DNA of 64,000 bases from Dysosmobacter acutus. Its GTDB lineage: Bacteria > Bacillota > Clostridia > Oscillospirales > Oscillospiraceae. Position 1 is the first letter of the stretch; every line of letters starts with the position of its first letter. Position numbers and translations under genes: made by a program. The notes below the pieces were generated by a model, which worked only from the letters and a program-made list of their open reading frames with translations, had not been told where the DNA came from and did no database searches. The DNA is taken from contig NZ_JAHLQN010000001.1 of the NCBI RefSeq assembly GCF_018919205.1, positions 2,542,001 to 2,606,000 on the forward strand, read 5' to 3'. Positions 1 to 9,308 of this stretch are shown here, piece after piece.

Positions 1-826
1 TTGGCTTTCGCTCCGCAAATGCTTGTTTAAATGTTGTGGTAATCAGCCGGGTACTGTTTTTCTGTGAAATGCCACAGGTGACTACTTTGCGGGAAAACAA
101 GTCGATCATTACACAGATATAAAACCATCGATCTTTCAGCCGAAAACAAGTCACATCACTGACCCATACCTGATTTGGCTCTTGCGTTTGAAATTGCTGC
201 TTTAAAATGTTTGCTTTCTTCTCGTAGCTCTGCAATCTCTCGTAATCCCGCTTGGCGGTGACGCGTATACTGGAAAGCCCCATCTCCCGCATCAGTTCCG
301 CCACCAGTTTCTGACTGACCCTTTGACCACGTTCCACCAATATGGCCCGAATCTTACCCGCGCCGAACAACTGCCTGTTCTCCTCGTAGACGTCACGAAT
401 CTGCACCCGAAGCTCTTCACGGCGCATGGCGGCGGCTGAATTTCCCCGCTTACTTCGAAACATGAAGTTGTAAAAGGTACCGCGGGAAACCTCCATGGCC
501 TCGCACAAAACGTGTACGCTGAATTGCCCGTACAGCTTTTCCAGCTCCTTCAGCTTCTCCTGTAAGGGTGCGGACACCGTGCAGCCCGCTGTTTTTAATA
601 CCGTAAGCATCTCTTCCAACTTCTGTGCCCGCCGCCGTAGAAACTCAAACTCCCGCGGCGTCATCACCTGCCCGCTTAGGGTCTTAGTTTCCCGGTATTG
701 TCCAATCCACTCATAAAAGCTGCTTTTGGACGCACCCACCTCCGCGCACAAGGCCTTGACCGGCTCACCCGACTGGTAACGGACTACCAGTCTCTGCTTT
801 TCCTCTGGCGTCAATCGCTCTTTCAT
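1..826 (-). CDS. IS3-family transposase, 3' part cut by window edge
   Basis: Transposase of the IS3 type: an N-terminal helix-turn-helix region, an HTH_21-like middle and the start of an rve/DDE integrase core. The frame is open without a stop from the ATG at 826 to the window edge (275 codons). An AAAGGAGCGG Shine-Dalgarno (SD) lies just upstream. The motif WVSDVTCF holds the first catalytic Asp and the IIDLFSRKVV segment the second; the Glu would lie outside the window. OrfA-like and OrfB-like parts are in one uninterrupted frame, whereas most IS3 elements join them by -1 frameshifting. It sits inside the element that appears to split sigK. Confidence 0.85.
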   Translation of the reverse strand, partial: MKERLTPEEKQRLVVRYQSGEPVKALCAEVGASKSSFYEWIGQYRETKTLSGQVMTPREFEFLRRRAQKLEEMLTVLKTAGCTVSAPLQEKLKELEKLYGQFSVHVLCEAMEVSRGTFYNFMFRSKRGNSAAAMRREELRVQIRDVYEENRQLFGAGKIRAILVERGQRVSQKLVAELMREMGLSSIRVTAKRDYERLQSYEKKANILKQQFQTQEPNQVWVSDVTCFRLKDRWFYICVMIDLFSRKVVTCGISQKNSTRLITTTFKQAFAERKP

Positions 827-944
827 CAAACCGCTCCTTTCCGCGTTGATACTGCAATCATACCACATCTTCATGCCGGACGGCTTGGCCGCCCGGCATT
901 TTTGTGTTCCCACCCTCATACTTTGAAAAAGAGGTGATGCAATT

Positions 945-1139
945 TTGGAGAGCGCACAGAGAGAGGTCGTCAGCGTCCTGCTGGGACGCGTTTTTTCCCT
1001 CGGTCTTATATCGAAATCCACCTATTCCCACGCGGAAGATTTGGTGCATTCTGTGATAGACTTGCCGGAGCTTTTTCGGTATCCTGTGTGCTTGACAGAG
1101 GAGGCGAACAGCCATGAATGTACTGAAAATACGCAATGA
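945..1139 (+). CDS. Small protein upstream of and overlapping the recombinase gene
   Basis: 64 residues with a TTG start. A GAGGTG SD at 931-936 gives normal spacing. The 3' end overlaps the first codons of the serine recombinase by 26 bp, so the two are probably co-transcribed and translationally coupled. No family recognised. The centre looks helical and the C-terminus is polar. It could be a regulator or accessory factor of recombination, but nothing in the sequence proves it. Confidence 0.5.
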   Translation: MESAQREVVSVLLGRVFSLGLISKSTYSHAEDLVHSVIDLPELFRYPVCLTEEANSHECTENTQ

Positions 1140-2745
1140 GATGAGGAACGGGAAGTCCATTTTCGACCTCCCATTGCGCGTGACATTCTACGCGCGGGTA
1201 TCCACAGATAAGGATGAACAACTCAACAGTTTGGAAAACCAAGTGCAATATTATACCGAGCTGATCCAAAGCAAACCAAACTGGACCTACGTCGAGGGAT
1301 ATATCGACGAGGGGATCAGCGGGACAAGTACCAAAAAGCGGGATAGTTTCAATCGGATGATCTCGGACGCCAAAGCGGGATGCTTTGACTTCATCATCAC
1401 GAAAGAAATATCCCGCTTTTCCCGTTCCACCCTGGACAGCATCCAGTACACCCAGGAGCTGCTGGAACACGACGTGGGGGTGTTGTTCCAAAACGATAAC
1501 ATCAACACTCTGGATTCAGACAGCGAATTCCGGCTGGTGGTCATGGCCGGCGTGGCCCAGGATGAGGTGCGCAAGCTCTCCGAGCGACTGAAGTTCGGCT
1601 TCCGCCAGGCCATCAAAAATGGGCATGTGTTGGGAAACGACAAGCTGTGGGGTTATGACAAGAAGGACTGCGTGCTGACCGTCAACGAGGAGGAAGCTCA
1701 AGTGGTCCGCCGCATTTTCGACCTCTATGCCAATCAGCAGATGGGCATCAGGCGCATCTCCCAGACGCTGTACGACGAGGGCTTTACCAGCCGGAAGGGA
1801 AACGCCTTCAACGTGCTGACCATCCGGCACATCCTCTGCAATCCCAAGTACAAAGGCTGGTACTGCGCCAACAAGTCCCAGACGGTGGACTACCGCAGCA
1901 AACGGAAGGTCTTCCTGGACGAGAGCGAGTGGGTCATGTACCCGGACCCCTCCATCCCGGCCATCGTGTCTGAGGAGTTGTGGGACCGGGCCAACGCCCT
2001 CTACAAGCGCCGCAGCGAGCAGATGATGGCCCACCAGAGCGCCGCCGAGTTTCACAACCGCTATCCCTACAGCGGTAAAATTATCTGTGAGGAGCATGGC
2101 ACCAGCTACCACCGGCAGGTGCTGAAAAGCGCTAAGGGGGAAAAGGAGGTCTGGCAGTGCCGGGTGTACCGCAACCGGGGCCGGGCGGCCTGCTCCGCGC
2201 CCCAGCTCCGCACCACCGAGCTGGACCAGATTATGGCGCACATCTTCGACCAACTGGCCCAGAATAAACAGGCCATCGTGGACGCGGTGGTGAAGGTCAT
2301 CCAATCGGTCCCCGATGAGCATGACTACGGGCGGGACGTCCTGCGGATCGAGGAGGACTTGTCCGCGATCCACGCAAAAAAAGACCGCCTGCTGGAGATG
2401 AGTATGGCGGAGGCTATTACCATCAATGAGTTCAAGCGCCGCAACGACGGCTTTAACGAGCAGATCAGAGGGCTGGAGGAACGGCTGGAGCTTCTGAAAG
2501 CAGAAGAGCAAAAGAGCAAGCGCTCTGTGGAGCAGCTGGACAAAATAAAAGCCGCCCTCGAGCAGGATCTATCCTTCGAGAACGGCATCCATTCCGAGCT
2601 GGTGACCACCATCTTGGACCACATTGTGGTCAAAACGGGCTCTACCCGCGAAGAAGTACATCTGGACATCCACCTGAAATTCGGCGACCCCTACGGGGTC
2701 GTTTTTGACCGGAAAAATTCTTCCTTCCGCTTCATCCGTTCTTGA
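1114..2745 (+). CDS. spoIVCA: Large serine recombinase, SpoIVCA-like
   Basis: 543 residues, usual length for large serine recombinases. Domains in order: resolvase catalytic domain (about 22-170) with the [11 protein letters not shown] motif holding the nucleophile Ser30; Recombinase domain (about 190-300); zinc ribbon from about residue 325 with cysteines in [13 protein letters not shown] and RAACS; coiled-coil region (about 395-490). The start has an AGAGGAGG SD. These enzymes excise or integrate DNA at short att cores without a tyrosine integrase. Its convergence on the split sigK suggests it excises the element in the mother cell during sporulation. It could also be the recombinase of an unrelated integrative element that uses sigK as its target. 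Confidence 0.85.
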   Translation: MNVLKIRNEMRNGKSIFDLPLRVTFYARVSTDKDEQLNSLENQVQYYTELIQSKPNWTYVEGYIDEGISGTSTKKRDSFNRMISDAKAGCFDFIITKEISRFSRSTLDSIQYTQELLEHDVGVLFQNDNINTLDSDSEFRLVVMAGVAQDEVRKLSERLKFGFRQAIKNGHVLGNDKLWGYDKKDCVLTVNEEEAQVVRRIFDLYANQQMGIRRISQTLYDEGFTSRKGNAFNVLTIRHILCNPKYKGWYCANKSQTVDYRSKRKVFLDESEWVMYPDPSIPAIVSEELWDRANALYKRRSEQMMAHQSAAEFHNRYPYSGKIICEEHGTSYHRQVLKSAKGEKEVWQCRVYRNRGRAACSAPQLRTTELDQIMAHIFDQLAQNKQAIVDAVVKVIQSVPDEHDYGRDVLRIEEDLSAIHAKKDRLLEMSMAEAITINEFKRRNDGFNEQIRGLEERLELLKAEEQKSKRSVEQLDKIKAALEQDLSFENGIHSELVTTILDHIVVKTGSTREEVHLDIHLKFGDPYGVVFDRKNSSFRFIRS

Positions 2746-2938
2746 TGATATGTGCCACCAGTCTCAGATTGTGTTCGATGAGTACATTTCTGGCCTCCAC
2801 ATCCCCTTGTGAAAACCGTTCCAAATACAGCCTTTCCTCCGCCGCAGAGAGGGGCTTTGGAAATGAACTGCCGCTGCCTTCCAGCCTCAGGGAAAACAGC
2901 AGGCTGTTGCACAGCAGCAGCAGCGTAGCGGACAGCAT
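2732..2938 (-). pseudogene. sigK: sigK N-terminal fragment, interrupted gene
   Basis: 68 residues matching the start of sporulation sigma factor K: a hydrophobic pro-sequence of about 25 residues, then the [15 protein letters not shown] and [18 protein letters not shown] segments typical of SigK region 2. The reading frame ends with a foreign Asn-Gly-stop immediately after VAHIIK, where normal SigK continues with the rest of region 2. An AAAGGGGGAG SD precedes the ATG. The hydrophobic leader implies membrane-anchored pro-SigK processing as in Bacillus, unlike C. difficile SigK, which lacks it. Probably not dead: excision would rebuild the full gene. Confidence 0.85.
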
Positions 2939-3001
2939 GGGAAACTCCCCCTTTCGCCATTTATCCTATGAGCACAGAGGAAGTCCCTATTCTTGAAAAG
3001 A

Positions 3002-3032
3002 GGACCGCGGGAAATATCCCGCGGTCCTTTTC
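3002..3032 (-). terminator. Terminator after the SLH surface-protein gene
   Basis: Perfect 11-bp stem (GGACCGCGGGA with its complement) and 4-nt loop, with a T-rich run on either side. On the minus strand it follows the stop of the SLH protein gene by 14 bp and separates it from sigK. Confidence 0.8.
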
Positions 3033-3045
3033 TCTATTCCTGAAC

Positions 3046-6000
3046 TCAATAGTTACAGGTGATCTTCACTGTATACGTGCGGTTGTAGCTGGCATTCTCA
3101 GCCGTCACCTTGATCTGGATGGTCATGGTCTCACCCTTGGCAAAGTCCAGGTTGGAGATGGTATAGTACCCGTCGCCGTCCCGGTCCAGCTGGATATAGG
3201 GTGTGGAGCTGCTGGTGCCGATCTTGTACTCAATGGAACTGACGGAGTCCTCGGTGGGCAGCATGGTCAGCTTCGCTCCTGCGGCCGCCGCAGGATAAAC
3301 CGTATAGGAAGAGGTCGTGGTAGCGGTATCGATGATGCTGTAGACATCAGGGTCCGCAATCAGGCGCATCTCCTTCAGCGTGGAAGTGACGGAAGAGGAG
3401 GTGGTGGAGAAGCTCTGGCTCTTGGTGTAAGTGAGGCCGTTGTACACCAGTGTGGCACGGATGGTATAGCTGGTGCCCGCCTTCAGGTCGGACAGCTCAA
3501 ACCGCCTGGCCTCATTCGCCTTGGTGGTGATATTGGAAATCAGGGTGGTGGTCTTGCCGCCGCCGGAATAGGTCACGGTCAGCTTACCCTCCACGTCGGA
3601 CTGCACGGAAAATACAGCGGAGGTGCTGGAGACGTCATTGTCTGTGTCCACCACGATGTTCAGGGGGTTGGAATCCTCCGTGGTGAAATAGGAGGAGAAA
3701 GAACCCACATTGGAGCCATCCTCATATTCCAGGGTTCCGGACACTACCACCACATAGTATTTCGTATTCAGCTCAAGGTCGTTATAGGGCTGAATGGTAA
3801 CCGTCTTGCCATCGTTGGAGACAGAGGCGGTGAAGTCCACCTTGGAGCCGGAGGTGCTGCCGCGGCGCAGCTCAATGGCAGTGCTCTCCACATAGGAAGG
3901 CTTCAAAGTGGTGTAGCCCGACCGGTAGACCGGGGAGCCAAAGGTCAGCGTGATGGGTCCGCCGGCGGAGACGTTGACGGCCTTATCCTCAGGAGAAACC
4001 ACGATGTCCGTCTCCACGGTCTTGCCGGTGGAGAACTTGGAGACAAAGCGTCCGTTGGAGCTGCCGTTTTCATTGACAAGCGTCCCTTTGTTCACCACAA
4101 CATAATAGGTGGTGTCATCCGCCAGCGCCACGTTGGGCTTGATGGTGATGGTGCGCTTATTGGAACTGATGGTGGCGGTATAGGCCAGGCTCTCACCGGT
4201 GGTGCTGTCCTTGCGCAGCTCCACCACGCTGTTTCTAATGTAGGAGGCGGTCAGCGTCACACCCACATCCTCATAGACCGCCTCGTCAAAGGTCAGCGTG
4301 ATGCTGGTGGTCTTGGACACGCTGGTACGGCCGTTGGCGGGGGAGACAGAAGGCGTCAGGGTGGTGGAGGTGCCGGTGGTGAAGTAGGAGGTGACCTTGG
4401 GATTGGTGGCTCCATCGGAGTTTTTCAGCTTGGAGGCCGCCACGACCACATAATAGGTGGTGTTTGTGGCCAGATCCTCATCCGGCCGGATGGTGATGGT
4501 CTTCTTATCGGAGCTGATGGATGCGGTATAGCTGACCAGCGCGCCGCTGGAACTTCCGCGGCGCAGTTCCACCACGCTGCCCTCCACATAGGAGGTGGTG
4601 AGGGTGTTGCCGCTGGAATTGAAGAGCACATCGTGGAAGGTCAGAGTGATGGCGCTGGAAATGGCCACACCGGTGGAGGCGTTGGAGGGGGAGACCGTGG
4701 GGCTCAGGGTGGTGGAGGCGGATTTGGTTCCGAAATAGGAGGTGTACTCCGTGTTCCGCTGTCCGGCGCTGTTTTTCAGGGTGCTGCCCTTGACGATCAC
4801 ATAGTAGGTAGTACCGGTGGAGAGTTCCGCGTCCGGCGTAATGGTCACGGTCCTGCCGCTGACGGAAGCGGAGAAATTCACCTTGGTGCCGCTGGAGCTT
4901 CCGCGGCGCAGCTCCACCACAGAATTTTCAATGTAGCTGCCAGAGACGCTGTTTCCGCTGGAATTGTAGATGGCCTCGTCAAAGACCAAAGAGATGGTGG
5001 CCGAAGTATCCACGGAGCCAGCGCCCTTGGAGGGCACCACAGTGGGCTGGAGGATTCCGTTGGTATCCTTGTCCGCGTTGTTCGTGATCTTGCCCGGCTG
5101 AGTCTCATAGGTGATGCCGTTCACATTTTCCACAGCAGTGGAAATGGTGCCCTCACCATAAAAAGTGGTCAGACCGTTCATGGTGGCGGTGCCCACGCTG
5201 ACGCCCTTGGCCAAGGAGATGGTGGTGCCGGCGGCGGCCTTGTCCACGGTCAGGGCGGTGATGGTGCCCTTCTGGATCACCGTGTTGGTCTTGCTGGTCA
5301 GGCTCATGGCCGCAATCTTGCCGCTGCTGTGGTTGATGACGGTGCTGCTCTGCACGGTCAGCTTGTCAAATGTTCCGGAGAGCTTGACGGTGCTGCTGGC
5401 CAGTGAAGAGCCGGTAAGGGTCACATTCTGGAAGCCCTCGCCGGTGAGGGAGGATTCAGAGAGGGTGACACCGTTTTTGACCACGGTCTCCTTCACCGCC
5501 GTGTTGCCGGTGGCATAGACGGCCGCATCCTCCTTAGAAGCGGACAGGTAGTTTACATTGGTGTCATAAAGCGTGACCATGCTGCCGCCGTTGACGGTCA
5601 GAGCGCCTAAGACACGGCTGTTGCGCAGCGTCACGGCGCCGGTTCCCGCAGCGTCGGTGATGGTGACGTTGTTGGCATAAAGGGTGTTGCTGCGGGTCAC
5701 GGCGGAGGAGATGGAAACGGTGGAATCAGACACCACGTTCTCGCCCTTCAGCAGCAGATAGATCACCTGGGCCACCTGGGCGCGGGTCATCTTGGCGTTG
5801 GGATTGAACTTATTGGTTCCGTCGCCCTTCATGTACCCCTTGGTGTAGATGATGTCCACGCCGTCACGGGCCCAGTCCCCGATGGAGGAGGAGTCCGCAA
5901 AGACCTTGGAGGAGGAGACCGACGCAGGCAGCGTCACCACACGGCTGAGCATCAATGCCGATTCCTGGCGGGTGATGGTCTGGTTGGGCCGGAAGGTGCC

Positions 6001-6354
6001 GTCGGTGTAGCCGGCGATGTAACCGGCGGAAACCGCCTTCTGCAGCTCAGAATAGCACCAGTCGCTACTTCTGATATCAGAAAAGCTGATGGATACCGTG
6101 TTGCTCAGACCCAGGGCCTGATTGAGCATCTTGGAAAACTCCGAACGGGACACAGGGTTGTCCGGCCGGAACGTACCATCCTGATAACCGCTGATGTAAC
6201 CGGCGTTCACTCCGGACCGGATGGCTTCCTCAGCCCAATGGCCCTTGATGTCGCTGAGTGTGGCGGCAGTGCTCTGCACCGTCACCAACCCGCATACAAG
6301 TATAAGGGTCAGGCAAAAGGAAACGATTCTTTTGATACCAACACGCTTTTTCAT
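3046..6354 (-). CDS. SLH-domain surface protein with four Ig-like modules
   Basis: 1102 residues with a signal peptide (MKKRVGIKRIVSFCLTLILV...). Three S-layer homology domains (about 33-205) should bind secondary cell-wall polymer. A 200-residue beta-rich region of short repeated Ser/Thr/Val segments follows. Then come four tandem modules of about 115 residues (about 438-895), each with a T/SxxITLxFDEA-like strand, VVELRRGSSSG and TxYYVVV, resembling SbsA/Big_5 Ig-like domains. An FN3-like domain and a C-terminal cadherin-like beta-sandwich end the protein. Likely a wall-anchored adhesin or S-layer-associated protein. A clean promoter lies at 6420-6448. No ligand can be named. Confidence 0.85.
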   Translation of the reverse strand: MKKRVGIKRIVSFCLTLILVCGLVTVQSTAATLSDIKGHWAEEAIRSGVNAGYISGYQDGTFRPDNPVSRSEFSKMLNQALGLSNTVSISFSDIRSSDWCYSELQKAVSAGYIAGYTDGTFRPNQTITRQESALMLSRVVTLPASVSSSKVFADSSSIGDWARDGVDIIYTKGYMKGDGTNKFNPNAKMTRAQVAQVIYLLLKGENVVSDSTVSISSAVTRSNTLYANNVTITDAAGTGAVTLRNSRVLGALTVNGGSMVTLYDTNVNYLSASKEDAAVYATGNTAVKETVVKNGVTLSESSLTGEGFQNVTLTGSSLASSTVKLSGTFDKLTVQSSTVINHSSGKIAAMSLTSKTNTVIQKGTITALTVDKAAAGTTISLAKGVSVGTATMNGLTTFYGEGTISTAVENVNGITYETQPGKITNNADKDTNGILQPTVVPSKGAGSVDTSATISLVFDEAIYNSSGNSVSGSYIENSVVELRRGSSSGTKVNFSASVSGRTVTITPDAELSTGTTYYVIVKGSTLKNSAGQRNTEYTSYFGTKSASTTLSPTVSPSNASTGVAISSAITLTFHDVLFNSSGNTLTTSYVEGSVVELRRGSSSGALVSYTASISSDKKTITIRPDEDLATNTTYYVVVAASKLKNSDGATNPKVTSYFTTGTSTTLTPSVSPANGRTSVSKTTSITLTFDEAVYEDVGVTLTASYIRNSVVELRKDSTTGESLAYTATISSNKRTITIKPNVALADDTTYYVVVNKGTLVNENGSSNGRFVSKFSTGKTVETDIVVSPEDKAVNVSAGGPITLTFGSPVYRSGYTTLKPSYVESTAIELRRGSTSGSKVDFTASVSNDGKTVTIQPYNDLELNTKYYVVVVSGTLEYEDGSNVGSFSSYFTTEDSNPLNIVVDTDNDVSSTSAVFSVQSDVEGKLTVTYSGGGKTTTLISNITTKANEARRFELSDLKAGTSYTIRATLVYNGLTYTKSQSFSTTSSSVTSTLKEMRLIADPDVYSIIDTATTTSSYTVYPAAAAGAKLTMLPTEDSVSSIEYKIGTSSSTPYIQLDRDGDGYYTISNLDFAKGETMTIQIKVTAENASYNRTYTVKITCNY

Positions 6355-6419
6355 TTTCTTTACCTCATTTCATCGTCGGTGATCAACTGAGTTTCTCCGC
6401 AAGAGTATTTAGCGCTATT

Positions 6420-6448
6420 ATTATATACTATCTTCTTGTATTCCACAA
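6420..6448 (-). promoter_or_regulatory. Sigma-A-type promoter for the SLH protein gene
   Basis: On the minus strand TTGTGG (-35), 17-nt spacer, TATAAT (-10), about 65 bp upstream of the start codon at 6354. The rest of the 334-bp gap 6355-6688 holds only this promoter and the terminator at 6645-6673. A short plus-strand frame there lacks an SD. Confidence 0.75.
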
Positions 6449-6644
6449 GCCACTTTCAGAAAATATAGTGCCAAATATCGCTCCCGACACAAGATGTAGC
6501 GCGATTGTCTATTTGTATATAGACGATTTTCCACTGAGCTTTGTTTCCCTTTTTCCTGTATTTTCATATGATTCAGGAAAAACCCGTGTAAAATGCTCCA
6601 AATCCCCTGCAGTAAACCTGGTGGAAGTTTCCAGACTCAAAACA

Positions 6645-6673
6645 GGAAGGCCGCCCAAATTGGGCGGCCTTCC
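6645..6673 (-). terminator. Terminator after the stalk-domain protein gene
   Basis: Perfect 14-bp stem GGAAGGCCGCCCAA with its complement, followed on the minus strand by TGTTTTG. It lies 16 bp beyond the stop of the gene ending at 6689. Confidence 0.8.
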
Positions 6674-6688
6674 CCTGTAATCTGAAGC

Positions 6689-8131
6689 TTACTGATGGCT
6701 GGTGCCGGTGATATAGCGGTAGAAGGCGGCGTTAACCCAGATCCTGGTGGGAGTCACGCTGAGCCCGGAGGCCGCGGAGGCAACCTTCCCCTGGACGGCG
6801 CCAAGGGTTTCGGCCGTGGCAAAGGGATGGATGGTGTAGTCGCCGTTGCGGACCACCACGTCGTAAATCTGCTGGTACTGCGGCGCGCTCATCTGCACCT
6901 TGGTGCTGTAGAGCGGCTGCCACCAGGAGCTGTAGATGAGGCCCTCCAGCTCGGGATTGTCGTCGTACTTCTTGGCATACTCCTCGATGATGCCGTCAAA
7001 GGCGTTGCGGTCCGCCTGGCTGGAAAATTCCAATTGCAAATCATACTCCACCGCATAGGTGAGGTACAGGTTGTCGGCCACCTGACGCACTTCATAGGTG
7101 GGAGTAGAGGCGGGCATCTTGCCGTCGTTCCACTCCAGCAGGTACTCATAGACGGAGACCTTGGGCTCCAGCTGGACCCGGGCCACCAGACCCGCCCGGT
7201 TCAAAAGTCCCATCAGCTGCACGGCGTGGGTGATGTTGTCATGTCCGTACTGGATGGTATTGCCGGAGAGGAAACGGGCGGCATTGCCGTCGTATTTCAG
7301 ATTGTATCCGGTGGTCGCGCCGCTGCTGACGATCTCCACGCCCAGCTTACTCAGCGCTTCGTCGTCAAAGACGGTAAAGGAGTTCCAGGTGGAGGTCAGT
7401 CTCTGGGCGATGTCGGGATCATTGGAGAAGCCGATGTAGTTGCGGCCCTTGCCGGAGGCCTCCACCGCGTTCATCAGCAGCACGGAGGCAGTGTCCCCGT
7501 CCAGCGCGGCGGTGAAGTCCACGGAGTTGGGGATCAGCCCCATCTCAATGGCACAGGCCACATAGGGCGCGTCGGCTGCGGAGATGGTCCCGTAGCGCTT
7601 GCAGGCCTCAGAGGCCTCCTGAGACGTGTAGGTCAGGGCCAGTTCAGTCATGTTAGCGGCGGCCACCAGGGATTTTGCGGCCGTAGCAGCCGTCAGGGTC
7701 CCGGAGGCGGCGGCCTTTTCAAAGCCGATCTTCTCCAGGGCGCTGTTGTAGGTGGCCCAGCTGAGCGTGCCGTTGAGCCGGGAAATGCCGAAATACTCGC
7801 TCAGGTAGGCCGCGTCGTTGGCCGCGTCATTGCCTTTGGTGCCGATGGCCACAGACTGTCCGGCGGAATCCCAGGCCACCGTCTGGCCCAGTGCCTCCCC
7901 CACGGCGCGGACCGGCACATAGGTGGTGCCATCATAATAGAAGGTGTCTACTGCCTTGCCGGTGACATCGGTGGCTTTGGCCTTCAGACCGTTGATGGTC
8001 AGTCCAATGCCGGCGGTGACTTCCAGGTTCTTCTTCTGCCCCAGCACAGCGGAGGCGGGAAGCACCATGGCCGCTGTCAGCACGGCTGCCAGGACCATGG
8101 CCATTATGCGTTTTCCAAGCAGATGTTTCAT
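6689..8131 (-). CDS. Secreted protein with copper amine oxidase N-terminal-like stalk domain
   Basis: 480 residues from the ATG at 8131, chosen because it begins a clean signal peptide (MKHLLGKRIMAMVLAAVLTA...). An upstream in-frame extension is possible but adds no export signal. Residues about 35-95 form a Cu_amine_oxidN1 domain with the hallmark YYDGTTYVPVRAVGEALG and VAWD segments, usually an extracellular stalk or wall-associated module in Clostridia. The remaining 380 residues are not recognised; they are mixed alpha/beta without obvious repeats. A prophage gene at 52390 carries the same domain. Confidence 0.75.
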   Translation of the reverse strand: MKHLLGKRIMAMVLAAVLTAAMVLPASAVLGQKKNLEVTAGIGLTINGLKAKATDVTGKAVDTFYYDGTTYVPVRAVGEALGQTVAWDSAGQSVAIGTKGNDAANDAAYLSEYFGISRLNGTLSWATYNSALEKIGFEKAAASGTLTAATAAKSLVAAANMTELALTYTSQEASEACKRYGTISAADAPYVACAIEMGLIPNSVDFTAALDGDTASVLLMNAVEASGKGRNYIGFSNDPDIAQRLTSTWNSFTVFDDEALSKLGVEIVSSGATTGYNLKYDGNAARFLSGNTIQYGHDNITHAVQLMGLLNRAGLVARVQLEPKVSVYEYLLEWNDGKMPASTPTYEVRQVADNLYLTYAVEYDLQLEFSSQADRNAFDGIIEEYAKKYDDNPELEGLIYSSWWQPLYSTKVQMSAPQYQQIYDVVVRNGDYTIHPFATAETLGAVQGKVASAASGLSVTPTRIWVNAAFYRYITGTSHQ

Positions 8132-8649
8132 AAGCAGTTCTCTCTTTTCACAGATTCCCTTCCGGGTGTAAATCCAGCATATCATACCCTTGTCCCTTTG
8201 AAAACAACAAATTTCCGATTTTTGCCCCAATTCTCCGGTTTTACAGCCCTCTCCATATTCCCCATCCGGTTTTTACGCCATTTCTCAATATCAGTTCTGC
8301 GTTTTACAGGGATCAATCAGGCTGCCTCCTCCCGGAGCGGCCTGTACTCCGGCGGCAGCGCGGTCGCCACAAGGGACGTCCGCGAAATCGCAGGGCGCCT
8401 GTTTGCCCGGACGGCACCGGCTCAGGAGAAGGTCAAGCTGTAAAAGGAATGCCGGAAGGGATTGCCGTCATATAGTTTTCTGCATAACCGTGGCAGCTTC
8501 CCGGGACCCGGAGCGAATTGGGATCCGATCCGCTCCGGCAAAGCCCAAAGCCGCCGGCCAAAGAGATTTGCATTTGATTTTTCACCGTGCTACACTGAAT
8601 CCAAGAAGCGGCCGGCTTGGCCGGCGGATCATCTGAAAGGAGCGTTTTT
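8132..8649. other. 518-bp gap without a supported gene
   Basis: Short frames on both strands lack an SD and family features. The only element seen is the promoter at 8568-8596 for the flavin reductase. No tRNA, repeat or structured RNA was recognised. Confidence 0.5.
8568..8596 (+). promoter_or_regulatory. Promoter of the flavin reductase gene
   Basis: TTGCAT (-35), 17-nt spacer, TACACT (-10), about 54 bp upstream of the ATG at 8650. Confidence 0.65.
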
Positions 8650-9270
8650 ATGAAAGTACTGTTGCTCAACGGCAGCCCCCACGAACGCGGCTGCACCTAC
8701 ACCGCCCTCAGCGAGGTGGAAAAGGCGCTGCAGCGCCGGGGCGTGGAGACGGAGATCGTCTATTTGGGCGTACAGCCGGTGGCCGGGTGCATCGGCTGCG
8801 GCAGCTGCGCCAAAACCGGTCGCTGCTTCCGGGAGGACCTGGTCAACGAGGTTGCCGGGCGGCTGGACGAATTTGACGGTCTGGTGGTGGGCAGCCCCGT
8901 CCACTATGCCGCCGCCAGCGGTCAGATCACCTCATTTTTGGACCGGCTCTTTTACATAGCCGGAGGAAGAATGGCGGGAAAGCCCGGCGCCGCCGTGGTC
9001 TCCTGCCGCCGGGGCGGCGCGTCGGCGGCCTTTGACCAGCTGAACAAATACTTCACCATCAGCAACATGCCCATTGTCCCCTCCCAGTACTGGAACCAGG
9101 TGCACGGCAACACGCCGGAGCAGGTGCTTCAAGACAAAGAAGGTCTTCAGACCATGCGTACCCTTGGGGAGAACATGGCCTGGCTGCTCCAGTGCATCCA
9201 GGCCGGCGACCAGGCCGGCGTGGCCCGCCCCCAGTACGAGCCAAAGATCAAAACCAGCTTCATCTGCTGA
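8650..9270 (+). CDS. NAD(P)H-dependent flavin (FMN) reductase, iron-sulfur flavoprotein-like
   Basis: 206 residues starting MKVLLLNGSPHERGCT, the phosphate-binding loop of the flavodoxin fold; GAAAGGAGCG SD. Residues about 40-55 hold a CX2CX2CX5C cluster (GCIGCGSCAKTGRC), as in iron-sulfur flavoproteins and related NADPH-dependent FMN reductases. GSPVHYAAASGQITSFLDR is the second FMN-contact segment. Probably a cytoplasmic redox enzyme with unknown electron acceptor. It stands alone between its own promoter and a strong terminator. Whether the cysteines bind a 4Fe-4S cluster cannot be told from sequence. Confidence 0.8.
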   Translation: MKVLLLNGSPHERGCTYTALSEVEKALQRRGVETEIVYLGVQPVAGCIGCGSCAKTGRCFREDLVNEVAGRLDEFDGLVVGSPVHYAAASGQITSFLDRLFYIAGGRMAGKPGAAVVSCRRGGASAAFDQLNKYFTISNMPIVPSQYWNQVHGNTPEQVLQDKEGLQTMRTLGENMAWLLQCIQAGDQAGVARPQYEPKIKTSFIC

Positions 9271-9308
9271 AAAAGGCGGGGCGGCCACAAAGGCCGCCCC
9301 ACCTTTTT
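9271..9308 (+). terminator. Bidirectional terminator between flavin reductase and ABC operon
   Basis: GC-rich stem GGCGGGGCGGCC / GGCCGCCCC with 5-nt loop and ACCTTTTT tail on the plus strand. It also lies at the end of the minus-strand ABC operon. Confidence 0.75.

Larger units (their letters stand above)
1..2745. mobile_element. Right end of a skin-like element interrupting sigK
   Basis: The recombinase gene (stop at 2745) converges on and overlaps by 14 bp the truncated end of a sigK N-terminal fragment on the opposite strand. This is the arrangement of the B. subtilis and C. difficile skin elements, where SpoIVCA excises the element to rebuild sigK. The junction lies near 2732-2745. The left boundary and the sigK C-terminal half must lie left of position 1. 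The element carries an IS3 copy and a small ORF. The skin assignment is inferred from architecture; the second junction is not visible. Confidence 0.75.

Noticed and set aside
872..905. GC-rich hairpin before the recombinase region
   Set aside because: ATGCCGG..CCGGCAT looks like a terminator or IS end, but neither role can be supported without the other IS end.
2968..5406. Long plus-strand open frame of 812 codons
   Set aside because: It is a shadow of the SLH protein gene: Gly/His/Val-rich without domains, while the minus strand has signal peptide, SLH and Ig modules and a promoter.
6468..6680. 70-codon plus-strand frame between two genes
   Set aside because: No SD, no family features, and it runs into a terminator.
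6695..8443. Long plus-strand frame of 582 codons
   Set aside because: Antisense to the stalk-domain protein. No SD and low-complexity composition.
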